In this document: positions 43,451 to 54,235 of the stretch, in pieces
Layout: each line of letters begins with the position of its first letter
How positions within the stretch are numbered: the first letter of the stretch is position 1
Assembly (NCBI GenBank): GCA_946122785.1
Contig: CAMGYJ010000010.1
Location: forward strand, 27,259,608 to 27,323,607
Direction: 5' to 3'
Length of the DNA stretch: 64,000 nt
Origin: Linum tenue
Taxonomy: Eukaryota > Streptophyta > Magnoliopsida > Malpighiales > Linaceae
Notes under the pieces: model-generated
The model's database searches: none
Told to the model about the DNA's origin: nothing
Seen by the model: only the letters and a program-made list of their open reading frames with translations
Position numbers and translations under genes: made by a program

Positions 43451-46274
43451 ACAACGAACTAGTTCCATCTGTGTAAAAAAATTGAAATTCGAGTATAATG
43501 AAAAAGATACATGTCAATTAAGAAAACTAGGGAAAATAAAATATCTTTAATTCCCCGCATTATATCTAAATTTTCTGGACCACTAAAAAAGAATTTTCTT
43601 AGGGTCCAGAATTAGTTATGCAAGGGTACATAACCAATATTAACTTGAGCCATTAGACTCGTCACGAAGTTAGTTACTTTCCTTTATAGTATTAGACTTG
43701 CTGCCAAAGTCAGTCAGTGTTACTATATATAAACTTAAAACTCTTCGTGGTTTCAATTATAAAGGACGCAACAATATAGACATGGAGTCTTTAATTTTGG
43801 AGTTAATCATACTCTGATATCACTGTCAATATTTATAAGTTGTTCCACCAAAAAAGTTTCGTCAGAAGGTGAGACTTTTCCTCGCACTTGGTAAAAACAG
43901 GCATTCAACCAATATTAACTACCAACAAGTACGAGTGAAAGCAGTGAGTCACCTTGATTTCTTTGATCCTTTGGGGAGCTGCGTCAGGGTGATTGAAAGT
44001 CACTGGGTGCCACATTTGCCTCCAGTCTTTCGCTGTGGAACTGTCCCACAGTGTGTAGGTCAGTGTCCTCCTTTCCACCTCGTGTTCCACCTCATTCATC
44101 TGCAAGTAAATAATAAGGATTGAATTTAGTCAGTGGGTAGGTAGAGAGCTTCGATATTCCTCATTGACGGTGGAGAAAAATTGGGGAAAGAAAAAATTTT
44201 CATCCATCAGATTCAATGTGGGGAAAGAAAGCAAACTTTTTCATAATTATTATTAGGATTCAACTCACCAGAATCTGCAGGATTTTCTTAGGCAAGTTCC
44301 TGCAAGCTTTCCATCGCTGAAACATAGGGCGACGAAAGTTACAAGAAAGTGTCGTAAAAAAAAGTAACAGTACTTGAAAACTATGATACTCTGAAAGTAC
44401 CTTGCAGTACTTCTTGAAGATGGGATAGACGAAATTGTCATTAACAATAAATTTAGCATGTTTTCTCACCAAAGTGATCCACTGCTTAGTAAATCCAGAC
44501 CTAAGAACTTGTCACCCTCAATTTGATTTCGTGAAGCTTTAATCCTAAATATTTGAGTAAATCTACGAATTTTTACATAGTCTATGAAAATTGACCTGTG
44601 ATCCTTTTCGCCATTTACTTCTGGTAATTGTAGCAGACATGTCAGGGTCATAACGACCTCTTGACTCATCAACAAAGCTGCAGCAGCACACAACAGACTA
44701 TGGAAACCTCAGCTTTTGTTACAAAAGAAGAAGAAAAGTCCTACCTAAAATGTATTATGAACACAGAAAATGGAATGAATTTGTGCCTTTACCTGTCAAC
44801 GAAGCTCTTGGGGGAGGACATTATGTAGCTGTAAGTGTAGCTGAAGTCGTACAAAGGTACACAGCTGCAGGATAAACATACCAAAATATGTAATTATAAG
44901 AATATACTAATAACTGCAGTGGCAGGAGAAAAGGAAAACCAGTACACCAACAAACCTGTCAGAGAGAAGAACAAATCTCTGATTGGCTGGATCGTGAAGA
45001 GCAGCCCCGAGCAACAACTTTTCAGCTTCGATCATGGTTGATTCACCCCATACTACCTGATTAACACCAAGGTATACAAAAGATCAGAAGCTTAGAAGCG
45101 ACCCGAATAATCATAATATTATATGGATCATGCAAAATAACTATAATTTTTCACCAGAGATTAAAAGCAATATGCTTTAGAGCAAAAGATATAAACTATC
45201 CAGTTTCTGGACTTTCTCTTCGAATCCTGCTTCTTTATATTGCAATGATCACGATGATGTTTCATGTTTATCCACCTCAAAAGTTAAAAATATTTTATAA
45301 CTCTAGAACATTTACCTATTTGGAAACTGTAAACATTCCGCATTCAATCCTTATTTCACACTCAAGGTGGTCAATAACAGATTTTACATCGAACAAACAA
45401 CCAATGCAAAATTGGAATATTAAACTCAAATCATTGTAACTAACTGTACAGAAGTATGTTAGTCACCAATAGTAAAAAACGTAAGATTCTATGACAACTA
45501 CTTTTTGTAATGGAATCATACTATATTTGGATGAGATAAACTTATAAAGTTTTTTAGAAGTTTAGTTGAGATTTTGAATAAACTGGTTAATGAAAACAAT
45601 TGAGAACTTGCGGAAAAGAAAAAAAACTTCCCATGATCTGATGGAAAGAGAAGAAACAATATTACCTGAACACTCTTGTTCAGCTGTCGACCATGGAAGA
45701 ATTCGGAGTCTGTGGTTGTCTCATTCAACACAAAACCAGGCCCGGAATGAACATAGACTGAGAATTTTCCATCATCAGCATTCTGCAACCCGCAAAAAAT
45801 AAAAATTAGAGACATAATGTTCGAAAGAAACAAAGGGAAGCAACCACAATACAGATGAAATGAGAAAGATACGGAAACATACTCTGAAGAAGTTGTCCCA
45901 TGGAAGTCAAGAGGGAGGAAGAGGAAGAGGAAAGCAATCTTAGGGGTACCTTGGAAGGTCTCAAAGTTTGAAGAGAATGATGGATCATGAGGAAAGTGGT
46001 TGTTGTGATGGGGATTGAACTGGATATAAACTAGAAGGCACAAAATAAGGAGAGTATTGGTGGACAGCTTGCAGAAAAACAATGAAAGATTGTTTAGCTT
46101 TGGTGGGGATGAAAGTGGCTTCTTCTTTGCCATGGTTAAGTGGGGAGTTGAAAGAAGATAGGAAAAAGAACACCTGGAAACCCACTCTGTTTGCTCACCC
46201 TTACAATGTGGGGGGTGCAGAAAGGAAGAAGAGAGAGAGAGCGCATTAAAAAGAGGGTGTTTAAAGTATGTGAA

Positions 46275-46310
46275 GTGAAGATGAGAGAGAGAGAGAGAGA
46301 GGAGAGAGGA
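46275..46310. repeat. GA microsatellite in the GT14-like 5' region
   Basis: A run of GAGAGAGAGAGA with single interruptions; the corresponding CT tract precedes the GT14-like start on the minus strand. Confidence 0.7.
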
Positions 46311-46399
46311 GAAAGCCGTTTCAACTTTCAAGCAGGCAAAGCTGAAACTGCACGAGAAGGAGTTTTGTTGCACATGGGCAAGAAACTTCTCTAGTTAAT

Positions 46400-46919
46400 A
46401 GCATTTGTGGACTGTCTTAACCTAGAGGAATTCTTCAGTGAATCAATACCGGTAGAAGGATACACAGAACTTGGTACTTGTTATTGCAGGTGTCTAGATA
46501 ACTTTTATATCCTTCTGTTCTCTGTTTACAGTAAGATAGAAATAGTAATGTACCAATGGAAGTATGCTTAAAAGGTAACGACTATGTACAAAAGAGAAGC
46601 TCCAGGCAAATAATCGAAGTAGATTGGATTCAAGTTGCTTTTCCATTACATTGAACATGGTTTGACAAGAATTTCCAACAACAATGGACTAAGGAGCCAT
46701 TGACAGAATAAAACAAAAACAAAATTACAGCAGTGTAAGTACAGAAAGAATTGGGTATGGATTTTTCTAGAATCGATAAAGATTATTGGAGGTATGGTGT
46801 TCTTAGAGTACATAAAAGTCCCTTCCTTTCCCTGCCTCGGCTACTTCCAATTTGTGGCGATATACTGAAACTGTTGCATTCCCTTGTGGATGTTAAGAAA
46901 TTCAGTACCCCATTTTAAT
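46400..46919. other. Intergenic, 3' side of the DUF212 gene
   Basis: No coding support. It probably contains the 3' UTR of the gene ending at 46920. Confidence 0.4.
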
Positions 46920-48131
46920 TTATTTAGTGTTTCTCATTACATAAGCTACTATGCAACCCAAGATTCCTCCAACAACAACCTGCATTATGTTTGACAGCAT
47001 GAGTTAGATCAGTGTTTTCCTACCCTCAAAGCTTCTCTTTTGCCTAGAGTAATCATGGATGGCTCTTCAAGAGTCAATAAGCCATGAAACTGGCAACTGC
47101 TCTATAAAAAGGAAGCAAACCTGGAATGGAGTGTGTCCAAGTAACTCGCGCAGAGGTCTGACACTGGATAATGGATGTTCTGGAGGAAACTCACACACAA
47201 TTTGATTCAGCAACTGCAAGATGAGGTAGAATGAAACAGCGCAACATGGTCATCTTAGGGCGCAAATGTGGAATATGCTAATCAAATAGAAGCAAAGAAT
47301 CTCTGAAAACAATCACGTACTTCAGCTTGACGACCGGCGTGAAGTCTAATCCCGGAAGCATCATACATCACCTGAAAAATTGAAGCATTTTCCAGTCACA
47401 TAACCAGCAAGCGTGCGAGCTCATAAATCCACACGTACAATTAATGCTGCATCGATGAAATTCTAAACATAGAGACAAAGTTCGTAAAGTGCATTAACGA
47501 ATTTCTAAGCTAATGGTTCATAGGATTCTCATGTGGGTAAAGATGGGAACTAGCATAGCAAATATGGATAGTGGATAGAACATACAATACAGGCGAGAAT
47601 AACAGCAATGGCGAAAGCAGGAGATCCGGTTCCATCTTGCAAGCCAATTGCCATAGCCAGAGCGGTAACGGTAGCGGAATGTGAAGACGGCATTCCACCA
47701 GAGTCCACCATCCTTTTAGAATCCCATCTCTTCTCCTTGAACCTGATCATCTAGGTCCCAATCCACACACGGAGTATTCAAATTATGAGCCTAAAAGGAC
47801 CTCCTCAAACTTCGACACAAATCAAAGAACTCTTCCGATTTCACGAAATTAAATTTCGTGATCGACAGAGGGAAAAAAGAGAGACGTGAAAGGAGGGGGA
47901 GTGGCGAAATGCTGACCAAGTGGTGAAGAGCTTGAGGAACTGAGCGAGAGCGAAGGCGAGGAAGGCGGTAATCAGCGGGAGGTTGCTCGGAAGCAGCGAG
48001 GATGGCGGAGAAGAAGAATCCGATGGAGGCTTCGGAGGAGTCAGAAGAGCCGACGAGGCTGTCTGAGCCATAGACAGCGCCGCCCTGCCCAGTGTCGCTG
48101 CGTCGGCGGTGGTCATCACCTCGTCCATCAT
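46920..48131 (-). CDS. DUF212 / acid phosphatase-vanadium haloperoxidase-related membrane protein
   Basis: Minus-strand exons: 48131-47917, 47742-47586, 47371-47321, 47213-47121 and 46979-46920. Junctions are GT-AG and the total is 576 nt, 191 aa (or 190 from the second ATG). The N-terminus (MMDEVMTTADAATLGR) is followed by a membrane segment (NLPLITAFLAFALAQFLKLF). Next comes the family signature KEKRWDSKRMVDSGGMPSSH with SATVTALAMAIGL, then FAIAVILACIV, MYDASGIRLHAGRQAE, EFPPEHPLSSVRPLRELLGH and a last membrane segment (VVVGGILGCIVAYVM). The PSSH-S-A piece resembles the PAP2 phosphatase motif, but activity of this plant family is not established. Length is usual for the family and no lesion is seen. 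Confidence 0.92.
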
Positions 48132-48849
48132 TAACTTGTCTATCGCCGGAGATCCAAGTTTTAATCAGAAACCGCCGATCTAAAAATTCAGCTCCGGGTG
48201 GCGGATAGGTGATCTGGCGATCTCTCTCCCTTTGCCAATTAGCTTTCTCTCTTGCATCGTTGCATTATTGAAGGAAGAAGGGAACAGAGGTGGAACTGTT
48301 CTTGCCGACGAACACAATAAAAACAAAAGGCTTTTGTTTTTTTTTTTTTTTAACGAATAAACAAAAGGGTAATTCAACTAGGAAGCACAAATGATTTAAA
48401 AAGTGTCATGTGTACTAAACTATTTAATTATAGGGTTGTTTGGATGGGTTAATTGTCAATGTGGTATTTGTAGAGTCAAATAACTTATTTATTGTCCATG
48501 GGCTAAATTACACGTTTGATCACTCAAATTACACAAATCTTTCACGTTTGCCACCCAAATTAATTTTCTTTCATATTGGCCACTAACTTTATGAATCATT
48601 TTACCGTTAGTCACCGGCCATTAGACTCCGTTAAATTTGTCCTATGTGGCAGTCAACTATAAAGTTTGACCGTTAACTAGATGACATGGAAATTAAAAAA
48701 TTAAAAAATATATATTTTTCCAGCTCATAATTCCACTTACTTTGTCTATAAAACTTATCATATTAATTATTTAATAAAAATTAATTTAATTGCAAAAATT
48801 AATTTTCAGCAGCGGGAGGAAGAAATTATAGAGGCGGTTGATTTACCCT

Positions 48850-49345
48850 ATTTCCAATTCCTCTTCTTCATCTCCGCTTCGTCAGAACTTGCGCAGCGGC
48901 GACAGCGCGAATTCATTCCCCGAGGGCGGACCAAGCTCGTGAGGGTGGCAAGCAAGAGGAATGTGGGTTGACGAAGGAGGCGAATCTCGAACCAACAGTG
49001 GGTTGGGCTTTGTGGATGGTCGGGAGGTGGAGGCGGAACCTGAGGCAGGTGGAGAATCGTATCCGAAGATTTTGAGTTCGACGGCGAGGGGAGCGTCGCG
49101 GTGCTGACGAAGTCGAGAATTAGGACGTGGACGGCGGCAGATTGGGAGATTACTTGTTCGAGGGCGCGGTGGAGGTGAGGAAGGCTGAGGCGGAGGGTCT
49201 CGAGCACGAGGATCTCGTGGTGCGGCGACTCGAGGAAGACCGCGGTGGCCGGAGGAGGTGGGAGGCGGTGGAAGGTGTTGGAGGGAGTGTAGGCGCGCGG
49301 AGATGGCGGCTATGTAAGGCACGGTGGGTCTGGCGCGTATGACTA
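48850..49345 (-). pseudogene. Captured UDP-glycosyltransferase fragment
   Basis: On the minus strand three frames each carry a piece of a family 1 UDP-glycosyltransferase N-terminal domain. They are PYIAAISARLHSLQHLPPPP near 49320, then SPHHEILVLETLRLSLPHLH and RALEQ..AVHVLILDFVSTA near 49210-49105, then DTILHLPQVPPPPPDHP near 49060. The order and spacing resemble UGT88/UGT72-like acceptor domains (YIA..SA..P, HHE...ELLRL, LDFF, HLPGLPP). Frame changes and missing stretches show it is only a fragment, and the C-terminal PSPG box that binds UDP-sugar is absent. Confidence 0.75.
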
Positions 49346-49500
49346 TTCCTATTCCTTCTTCTTCATCTTGTCCTCGTACGATTCCCAGGCCGCGAACTCG
49401 TACCGGTGGAACCCATTGTCGTCGTTGGTATAGACACAGGCGACGTAGTTGATCGAGTTGCTGTATGTTTTGTTGTAAAAAGTCCGCAGGTGGTGATGGG
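49345..49500 (-). pseudogene. Second captured fragment, unidentified gene end
   Basis: A minus-strand frame reads THHHLRTFYNKTYSNSINYV, then ACVYTNDDNGFHRYEF and AAWESYEDKMKKKE and a stop. It has strong codon-like composition and looks like the C-terminal end of a real protein with a lysine-rich tail. I do not recognise the family. It lies directly beside the glycosyltransferase fragment inside the same element, so two sources may have been joined. Confidence 0.5.
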
Positions 49501-50141
49501 TCGGTGATAATTAATTTTTGTAAATTGTAATTTATTAATTTTTGTAAATTGTAAATTATTAATTTTATTAACTAATTAATATGATAAATCGTGTAAACAA
49601 AGTAAGTGGAATGATGAGTTGGATAAAATAAAAGTTTTTTAATTTTTTTTAATTCCCACATCATCTAGTCAACGGTCAAACTTTATAGTTGACTGCCACG
49701 TAGGACAAATTTAACGGAGTTTAACGGCCGGTGACTAATGGTGAAACGATTCGTAAAGTTAGTGGTCAATATGAAAGAAAAGTAATTCGGGTGGCAAACG
49801 TGAAAATTTTATATAATTTGAGTGACCAAACGTGTAATTTAGCCATTGTCCATGTGGTATTTCAATGTTATTTCAATGGTAATTGAAATAAAGTATCTCG
49901 TTTGGTTGAACCATGCAAATGTGGTATTTGGTAAAAGGAGAGTGATAAAACGAGTTATTTTGAAATAACACATGGGTATAAGTTATTTCAAATAACTCGT
50001 TATGAGTTATTTGTAAATAACTCACTGTCCAAATAACTCATTTCAGTAAAACGCTGCCAAACGAGTTATTTGCGTCCAAATAACTCATTGTGAGTTATTT
50101 GAACCCAAATAACTCATACAAATACTCCATCCAAACGACCC

Positions 50142-50883
50142 AACAAATTTGATACCGAACTAATTTTTTTTTTATATTGACCAGCGCTGACCGTCGGTAT
50201 TTAACAAAAAATCTAGTCAACATCTATATAATTAGTACTAGATTTTTCATTTTTGATAGTTTATGAGACAAATGTCACGAAACGATATAGTTTGTGTCAA
50301 ATTTGTTATATTGAAAAGTTTAGTATACAAATGACACTTTTAATATAATTTGGACTTCCTTATAAAAAAAATATATAGTTTGGACTTCCTAATAGAAGTA
50401 GCCCTCGTATTCCTGGTGCAAGTTACAAATAGGTTCTTAAACTGCAACTTATTTAACATTTAGAATCAATTTTCATTTATTCATTTGCTTTCGATTAATA
50501 ATAACAGGCTTGTTCATTTAGTAAAAAAAAAACACTTTATTCTCAAATCTAAGATTCGATTTCAAGTCCTGATTTAGGATGATGTACGAAAATACGAATT
50601 TCTTTGATCTTTTCTATTTGATGACACGAGAAAAAGACATCTATTTGTGCTCTAGAAGCATATCTACACTGCAAAAATAGCAGTAGCTTCCATGAAAATA
50701 AAGATCCAACCATACAAGCACAAAAATCTGATCTTAATCTTTATTATTCTTTCTCTAGCAAATGCCCCCTATTTGATTCAACACACACTATATCTCCCAC
50801 CTATTAAGAGTAGATAGAGCATTTACAATGGGGAAGAAGTTTGAAGGACAAACCCCCTCTCCTCCCTACAATGTAGCCATTAA
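50142..50883. other. AT-rich intergenic stretch
   Basis: No gene or recognised element. It likely contains the 3' UTR of the OSCA-like gene at its right end. Confidence 0.4.
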
Positions 50884-52195
50884 TCAAAGCAGTGAACGTT
50901 CAGGGTCTTCAGGCAGAGATGAAAAACTGTGTTTACTGCTGTGTTTACTTTGAGGGCGCTTCGTCGAGACCAATTCCCCGTCGCTCTCATCGCCTTCATT
51001 GTCCACCTCCTTGAAGGCTGGATGCACATATGCACTGTGGAGGAAGCTTTTCAGGTTGAGGTTCGGCTCTTTGGCGCGTTCTAATGTGTCTTTCCTCATC
51101 GCTTCCTGGAAAAAAGAAGGGAACTTCACTAAGCAAATGTGCTTTTCCAACCTGTAATGGGAGAACACCATTCTTTTTTACCAACCTGTAATGGATACTT
51201 AACAAAGGCGGGTTCATATCTGCCTTTGCAGAAGCGATGGAACCACAATGTCAACACGGGGAGGGTGATGAGCAACGGTGTTGATTGCGCGGCTTCTTTT
51301 GTGCTCATTAGCCCCATCAACAGCAGTTGTGAGACGACCAATGCACCCACGATTCGTCCATGGACATCGGGCCAGAATGCTGCACCACTCTCGTACTCCT
51401 GGTTGTACACATTTATGATCTGGCAAAAATGATCATGATTCATGAATGAAACCAATCATTTGTCAAGACATATTGGATGATGTTGTCACTGGAAAGGAAC
51501 ATAATTTATGTGACCGTGAGCTTGCCTGATGTCGATAAACAACGAATGCCAGGGCGAAGAACAGGATGATGAAGGGAAGTAAGATAGGGGACACCACTGC
51601 ATATACGAGGCCAAGTAGGAAGTAGAGTTGTATCTACGGTTCGCCTGTGTTGAAACCAATTGTTCCCGGATCCATTGCCTCTTCCCTGTCCTTCTCAATC
51701 TTGACAAGGAACCAGTTCTTCAAGTGGTAGATTACCAGAGGTTTCAACCTAAGTATCTCGCCAGCAACTCCAGCCCACCCATCAACCATTATGTAAGTTA
51801 TGAAGAAAGTCGCCTTCATAGGAATCGAGACTCCAACAGTCTTTGGTATCCTGCACAGTATATTACAATGAAGTCAGTTTGCTTTTAAAATTGTACTATG
51901 TAAAATTCAACAGCTTACAGTAAGTAGCATGGAGAGATCATTCATACTCAGTTGCAGACTGGTGTATGAAATTGTCCAGCTGTTGAAATGCAGTTCCTGT
52001 GATTATGCTGCCGAGGAAGACATTGATGAACTGGAAAATGTAATATCTAGTTGCAGATCTCCTCTCCAGTGTGGAAAGGCTAATGAATCCCTCGAATTTC
52101 GACATCATCATCAAGATTGCGGGGAGAAAGATGAGGAATAACTTGAGAGCAAGTCCAGGTAGGAAACCTTGGATAACAGACTTTATGACTTTCCT

Positions 52196-52226
<31 letters not shown>

Positions 52227-54235
52227 GCCTATCAAGTATAAGAGACTATTACAAAATTTCAAGTAGAGAAAGAGAGCAAGGCAAAGCAAGAGATTGGCAT
52301 AAAAAGCTACAAGTACTTACATCTCAATGATTGGCTTCAGAAATGGAACTGCTTTCTCAATTCCCTCAATATTTGCAAGGGACTGCACAAATAAGATTGG
52401 GATCATGAAAAAGAAGGTGAGGAAGAAGAATGCAACACCAATGACGAGCCTCCTGATCGCGAGTGAAACATATGGTATGGCCAAGTTGTCCCAGTACACG
52501 TCCCGGGGTTCAGGAGCCCATTCAGTTAGCCATTCTGTTGGATTCCTGGATTGCTGTGTTTGTACACAAGTGGCAGTAGCCCACCGTGTTTTGAAGGAAA
52601 CAAATGCAGCTGGCATGATAGCGTCCCGGTTGCTCATGACCTTCTCTCTCTATTGAGATCTGTAAAAAAAACGTTGGAGAAAGAAGCATTGTGGTTGAAA
52701 ACCAGAAGGTTTAAGGATCGTTCATGAAGTGATTTTAGATATGTGGCTTAACGAACACTAGGACTAGTGTTCTTACTTCTCCTGATATCTTCTCAATCTC
52801 AGATGTGTAGTGGTCAATTGCATCCACCCTTGCACCACAAATGCCAAGAAAACCAGTCTGTTTGACGAAAAAGATAAAAATACATTAGTGAAGAGAACTA
52901 ATACCACTAGTTATAAGAGTGCATCAAGCTCTCTCTTGCAAATGAATTCAAATATGATAAGTATGGAAACCAGACACTGTAGGAATAACCAATACTACCT
53001 TTGTTGTGGGTTTAGTAGAAGGATTTCTTGAGAATTTGATTTGGTAGTAGTCTAGCCAATTCTGACATTTTTTCTTCTCCACGACTAAGCTGGAAAATTT
53101 ATTAGCATTGTAAACGACCTGCAAGTAAGCACCCATGAATATAATTCGATATAGTCAGATTCTAAGAAACTTCTCGAAACTCATGCAATCCCGAAATCTA
53201 TGGACTCGAACCTGGTGAGTGAGGTAATGGTCTGGATGATTGACTAAAAAGAAATGCTCTACAAGTTCACCAACTGATTCATCAGGTCTGGTGGCACATT
53301 TTTAACAAGTACCTACACAAAGAAAGAGAGGACAGTGTAAGAACTTTTTTCTTAATGGACCACAATATAAGCTCATATCTAGCAATGCTTTGGCTGAAAT
53401 TGTGAGATCAGGGTGGCGATTGTTAGGGGTTCCTGTTACCGTGAATTGATCAGGGCGACGATGCTCAGATGCAAGGAAATGCAACCGCATTGAAGCCACA
53501 GTTGCATACTCCCTCTTCAACACAAAACATGTCCAGAAAGTGAATACATAAGCCATCACCAAATGGGTCCAGAACCTGTGTCACCGAATGATGCAGCAAA
53601 ATCAGTCAATAACCAGGCAGGCAAGAATATCATCACTTGGCAAAAGGGAGTGACTATTACCTGGGTGATCCAAGTGGAATGTTGGATATAGAAAGCTTAT
53701 CCAGGTCACTGAAAGTCAAATCAGTCTTCTCTAATGTATTGTTGGTCCAGTTAACGGGCACCAAGATTGAAAAAGCCAGAATTGCAATTGGGACAAATAT
53801 CTTAAGCCTGCAATTGGAAGATAAACAAAAGAGTAAACAACAACAACACAAGACAAGCAGGCATACATTACAAGTACTGATGTTCATGACATTTGGTAAC
53901 AGAAGTCCAAAATCATCATACCCCAACAAGTAGATCCTCAAATAAACAACAGAGTCCAGCCCAGCATGATCAATTAGCTCCGGCTCCGGCATTCGAAGAG
54001 CTTCAGGCATCCAATTGAGAAATTTGAGATATGACCTGAAGTCCAAATTCACAACTTTCCCAACAAGTGTCCCCGACCCAGTTGGACTAGTCCTCAAACC
54101 CTTAAGGTACCATTTGGGGAAGTAGACCCTATCATTCCACGGCTGAACTCGAAGTACGGCGAATACAATGAGGAAAACAAATGCACTGAGTATGTTTATT
54201 CCTGCTGATACGCCTATATCACTTATTGTCGCCAT
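50884..54235 (-). pseudogene. OSCA1/CSC1-like hyperosmolality-gated cation channel gene with two lesions
   Basis: Eleven minus-strand exons: 54235-53922, 53807-53661, 53575-53440, 53312-53212, 53118-52999, 52857-52777, 52649-52321, 52193-51948, 51850-51526, 51419-51186 and 51105-50884, about 751 aa. The start MATISDIGVSAGINILSAFV, the cytosolic loop (RRPDQFT, NWLDYYQ, PAAFVSFKTRWATATCVQTQ) and the seven-helix channel part (RRLVIGVAFFFLTFFFM, FFITYIMVDGWAGVAGEIL, INVYNQEYESGAAFWPDVHG) fit OSCA1, a plasma-membrane mechanosensitive Ca2+-permeable channel. Exon 4 is 101 bases where the family needs 102: after VPPD the expected proline codon is one C short. Codon 51634-51636 is TAG where GEPQIQLYF is expected. 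The last intact-frame exons remain well conserved. It is either a young pseudogene or contains sequence errors. The C-tail is slightly short. Confidence 0.85.
52199..52226 (+). repeat. Poly-A tract in an OSCA-like intron
   Basis: About 28 consecutive A on the plus strand (a T-tract for the gene), just upstream of the exon 8 acceptor. Confidence 0.85.

Larger units (their letters stand above)
41700..46133 (-). pseudogene. GT14/DUF266-like (core-2/I-branching type) glycosyltransferase, decayed
   Basis: Minus-strand exon remnants: 46133-45883, 45782-45666, 45056-44956, 44864-44793, 44677-44596, 44481-44401, 44316-44269, 44099-43953 and from 41959. ATG 46133 opens MAKKKPLSSPPKLNNLS with a transmembrane segment (NTLLILCLLVYIQF), typical of Golgi type II membrane proteins. 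Family landmarks are PKIAFLFL, FSVYVHSGPGFVLNE, FFHGRQLNKSVQ, WGESTMIEAEKLLL, NQRFVLLSD, CVPLYDFSYTYSYIMSSPKSFVD and ERRTLTYTLW. Damage: one base missing after LPLDF in exon 1; the region that should hold IPDEHYVQTLL is absent between the seventh and eighth exons; and two consecutive stops (TAG TGA) follow ARKFS in the last exon. A hAT-like element lies in the last intron. Probably non-functional. Confidence 0.8.
48501..49844. mobile_element. Pack-MULE-like element, 1344 bp, with captured gene fragments
   Basis: The exact 10-bp duplication ATTGTCCATG flanks it (48491-48500 and 49845-49854). Terminal inverted repeats are over 200 bp long, starting GGCTAAATTACACGTTTG and including TTTGACCGTTAACTAG, GGCAGTCAACTATAAAG and CTCATAATTCCACTTACTTT on one side with their complements on the other. 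Between the arms (about 48810-49505) is GC-rich sequence derived from genes. No transposase is present, so an autonomous relative must have moved it. Confidence 0.9.
48433..50141. mobile_element. MITE with GGGTYGTTTGGATGG ends, split by a Pack-MULE-like element
   Basis: The left end GGGTTGTTTGGATGG (48433) and the complement of the right end GGGTCGTTTGGATGG (50141) form the terminal repeat. The right part (49890-50125) is full of GAGTTATTT and AAATAACTC palindromic phrases. Without the nested element the MITE is about 355 bp, close to the 351-bp MITE at 40340, which has similar ends. Confidence 0.7.

Noticed and set aside
45516..46373. Single 285-aa minus-strand frame over the GT14-like 5' exons
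   Set aside because: It reads through introns 1 and 2 and the 5' UTR; splice sites and family similarity support separate exons.
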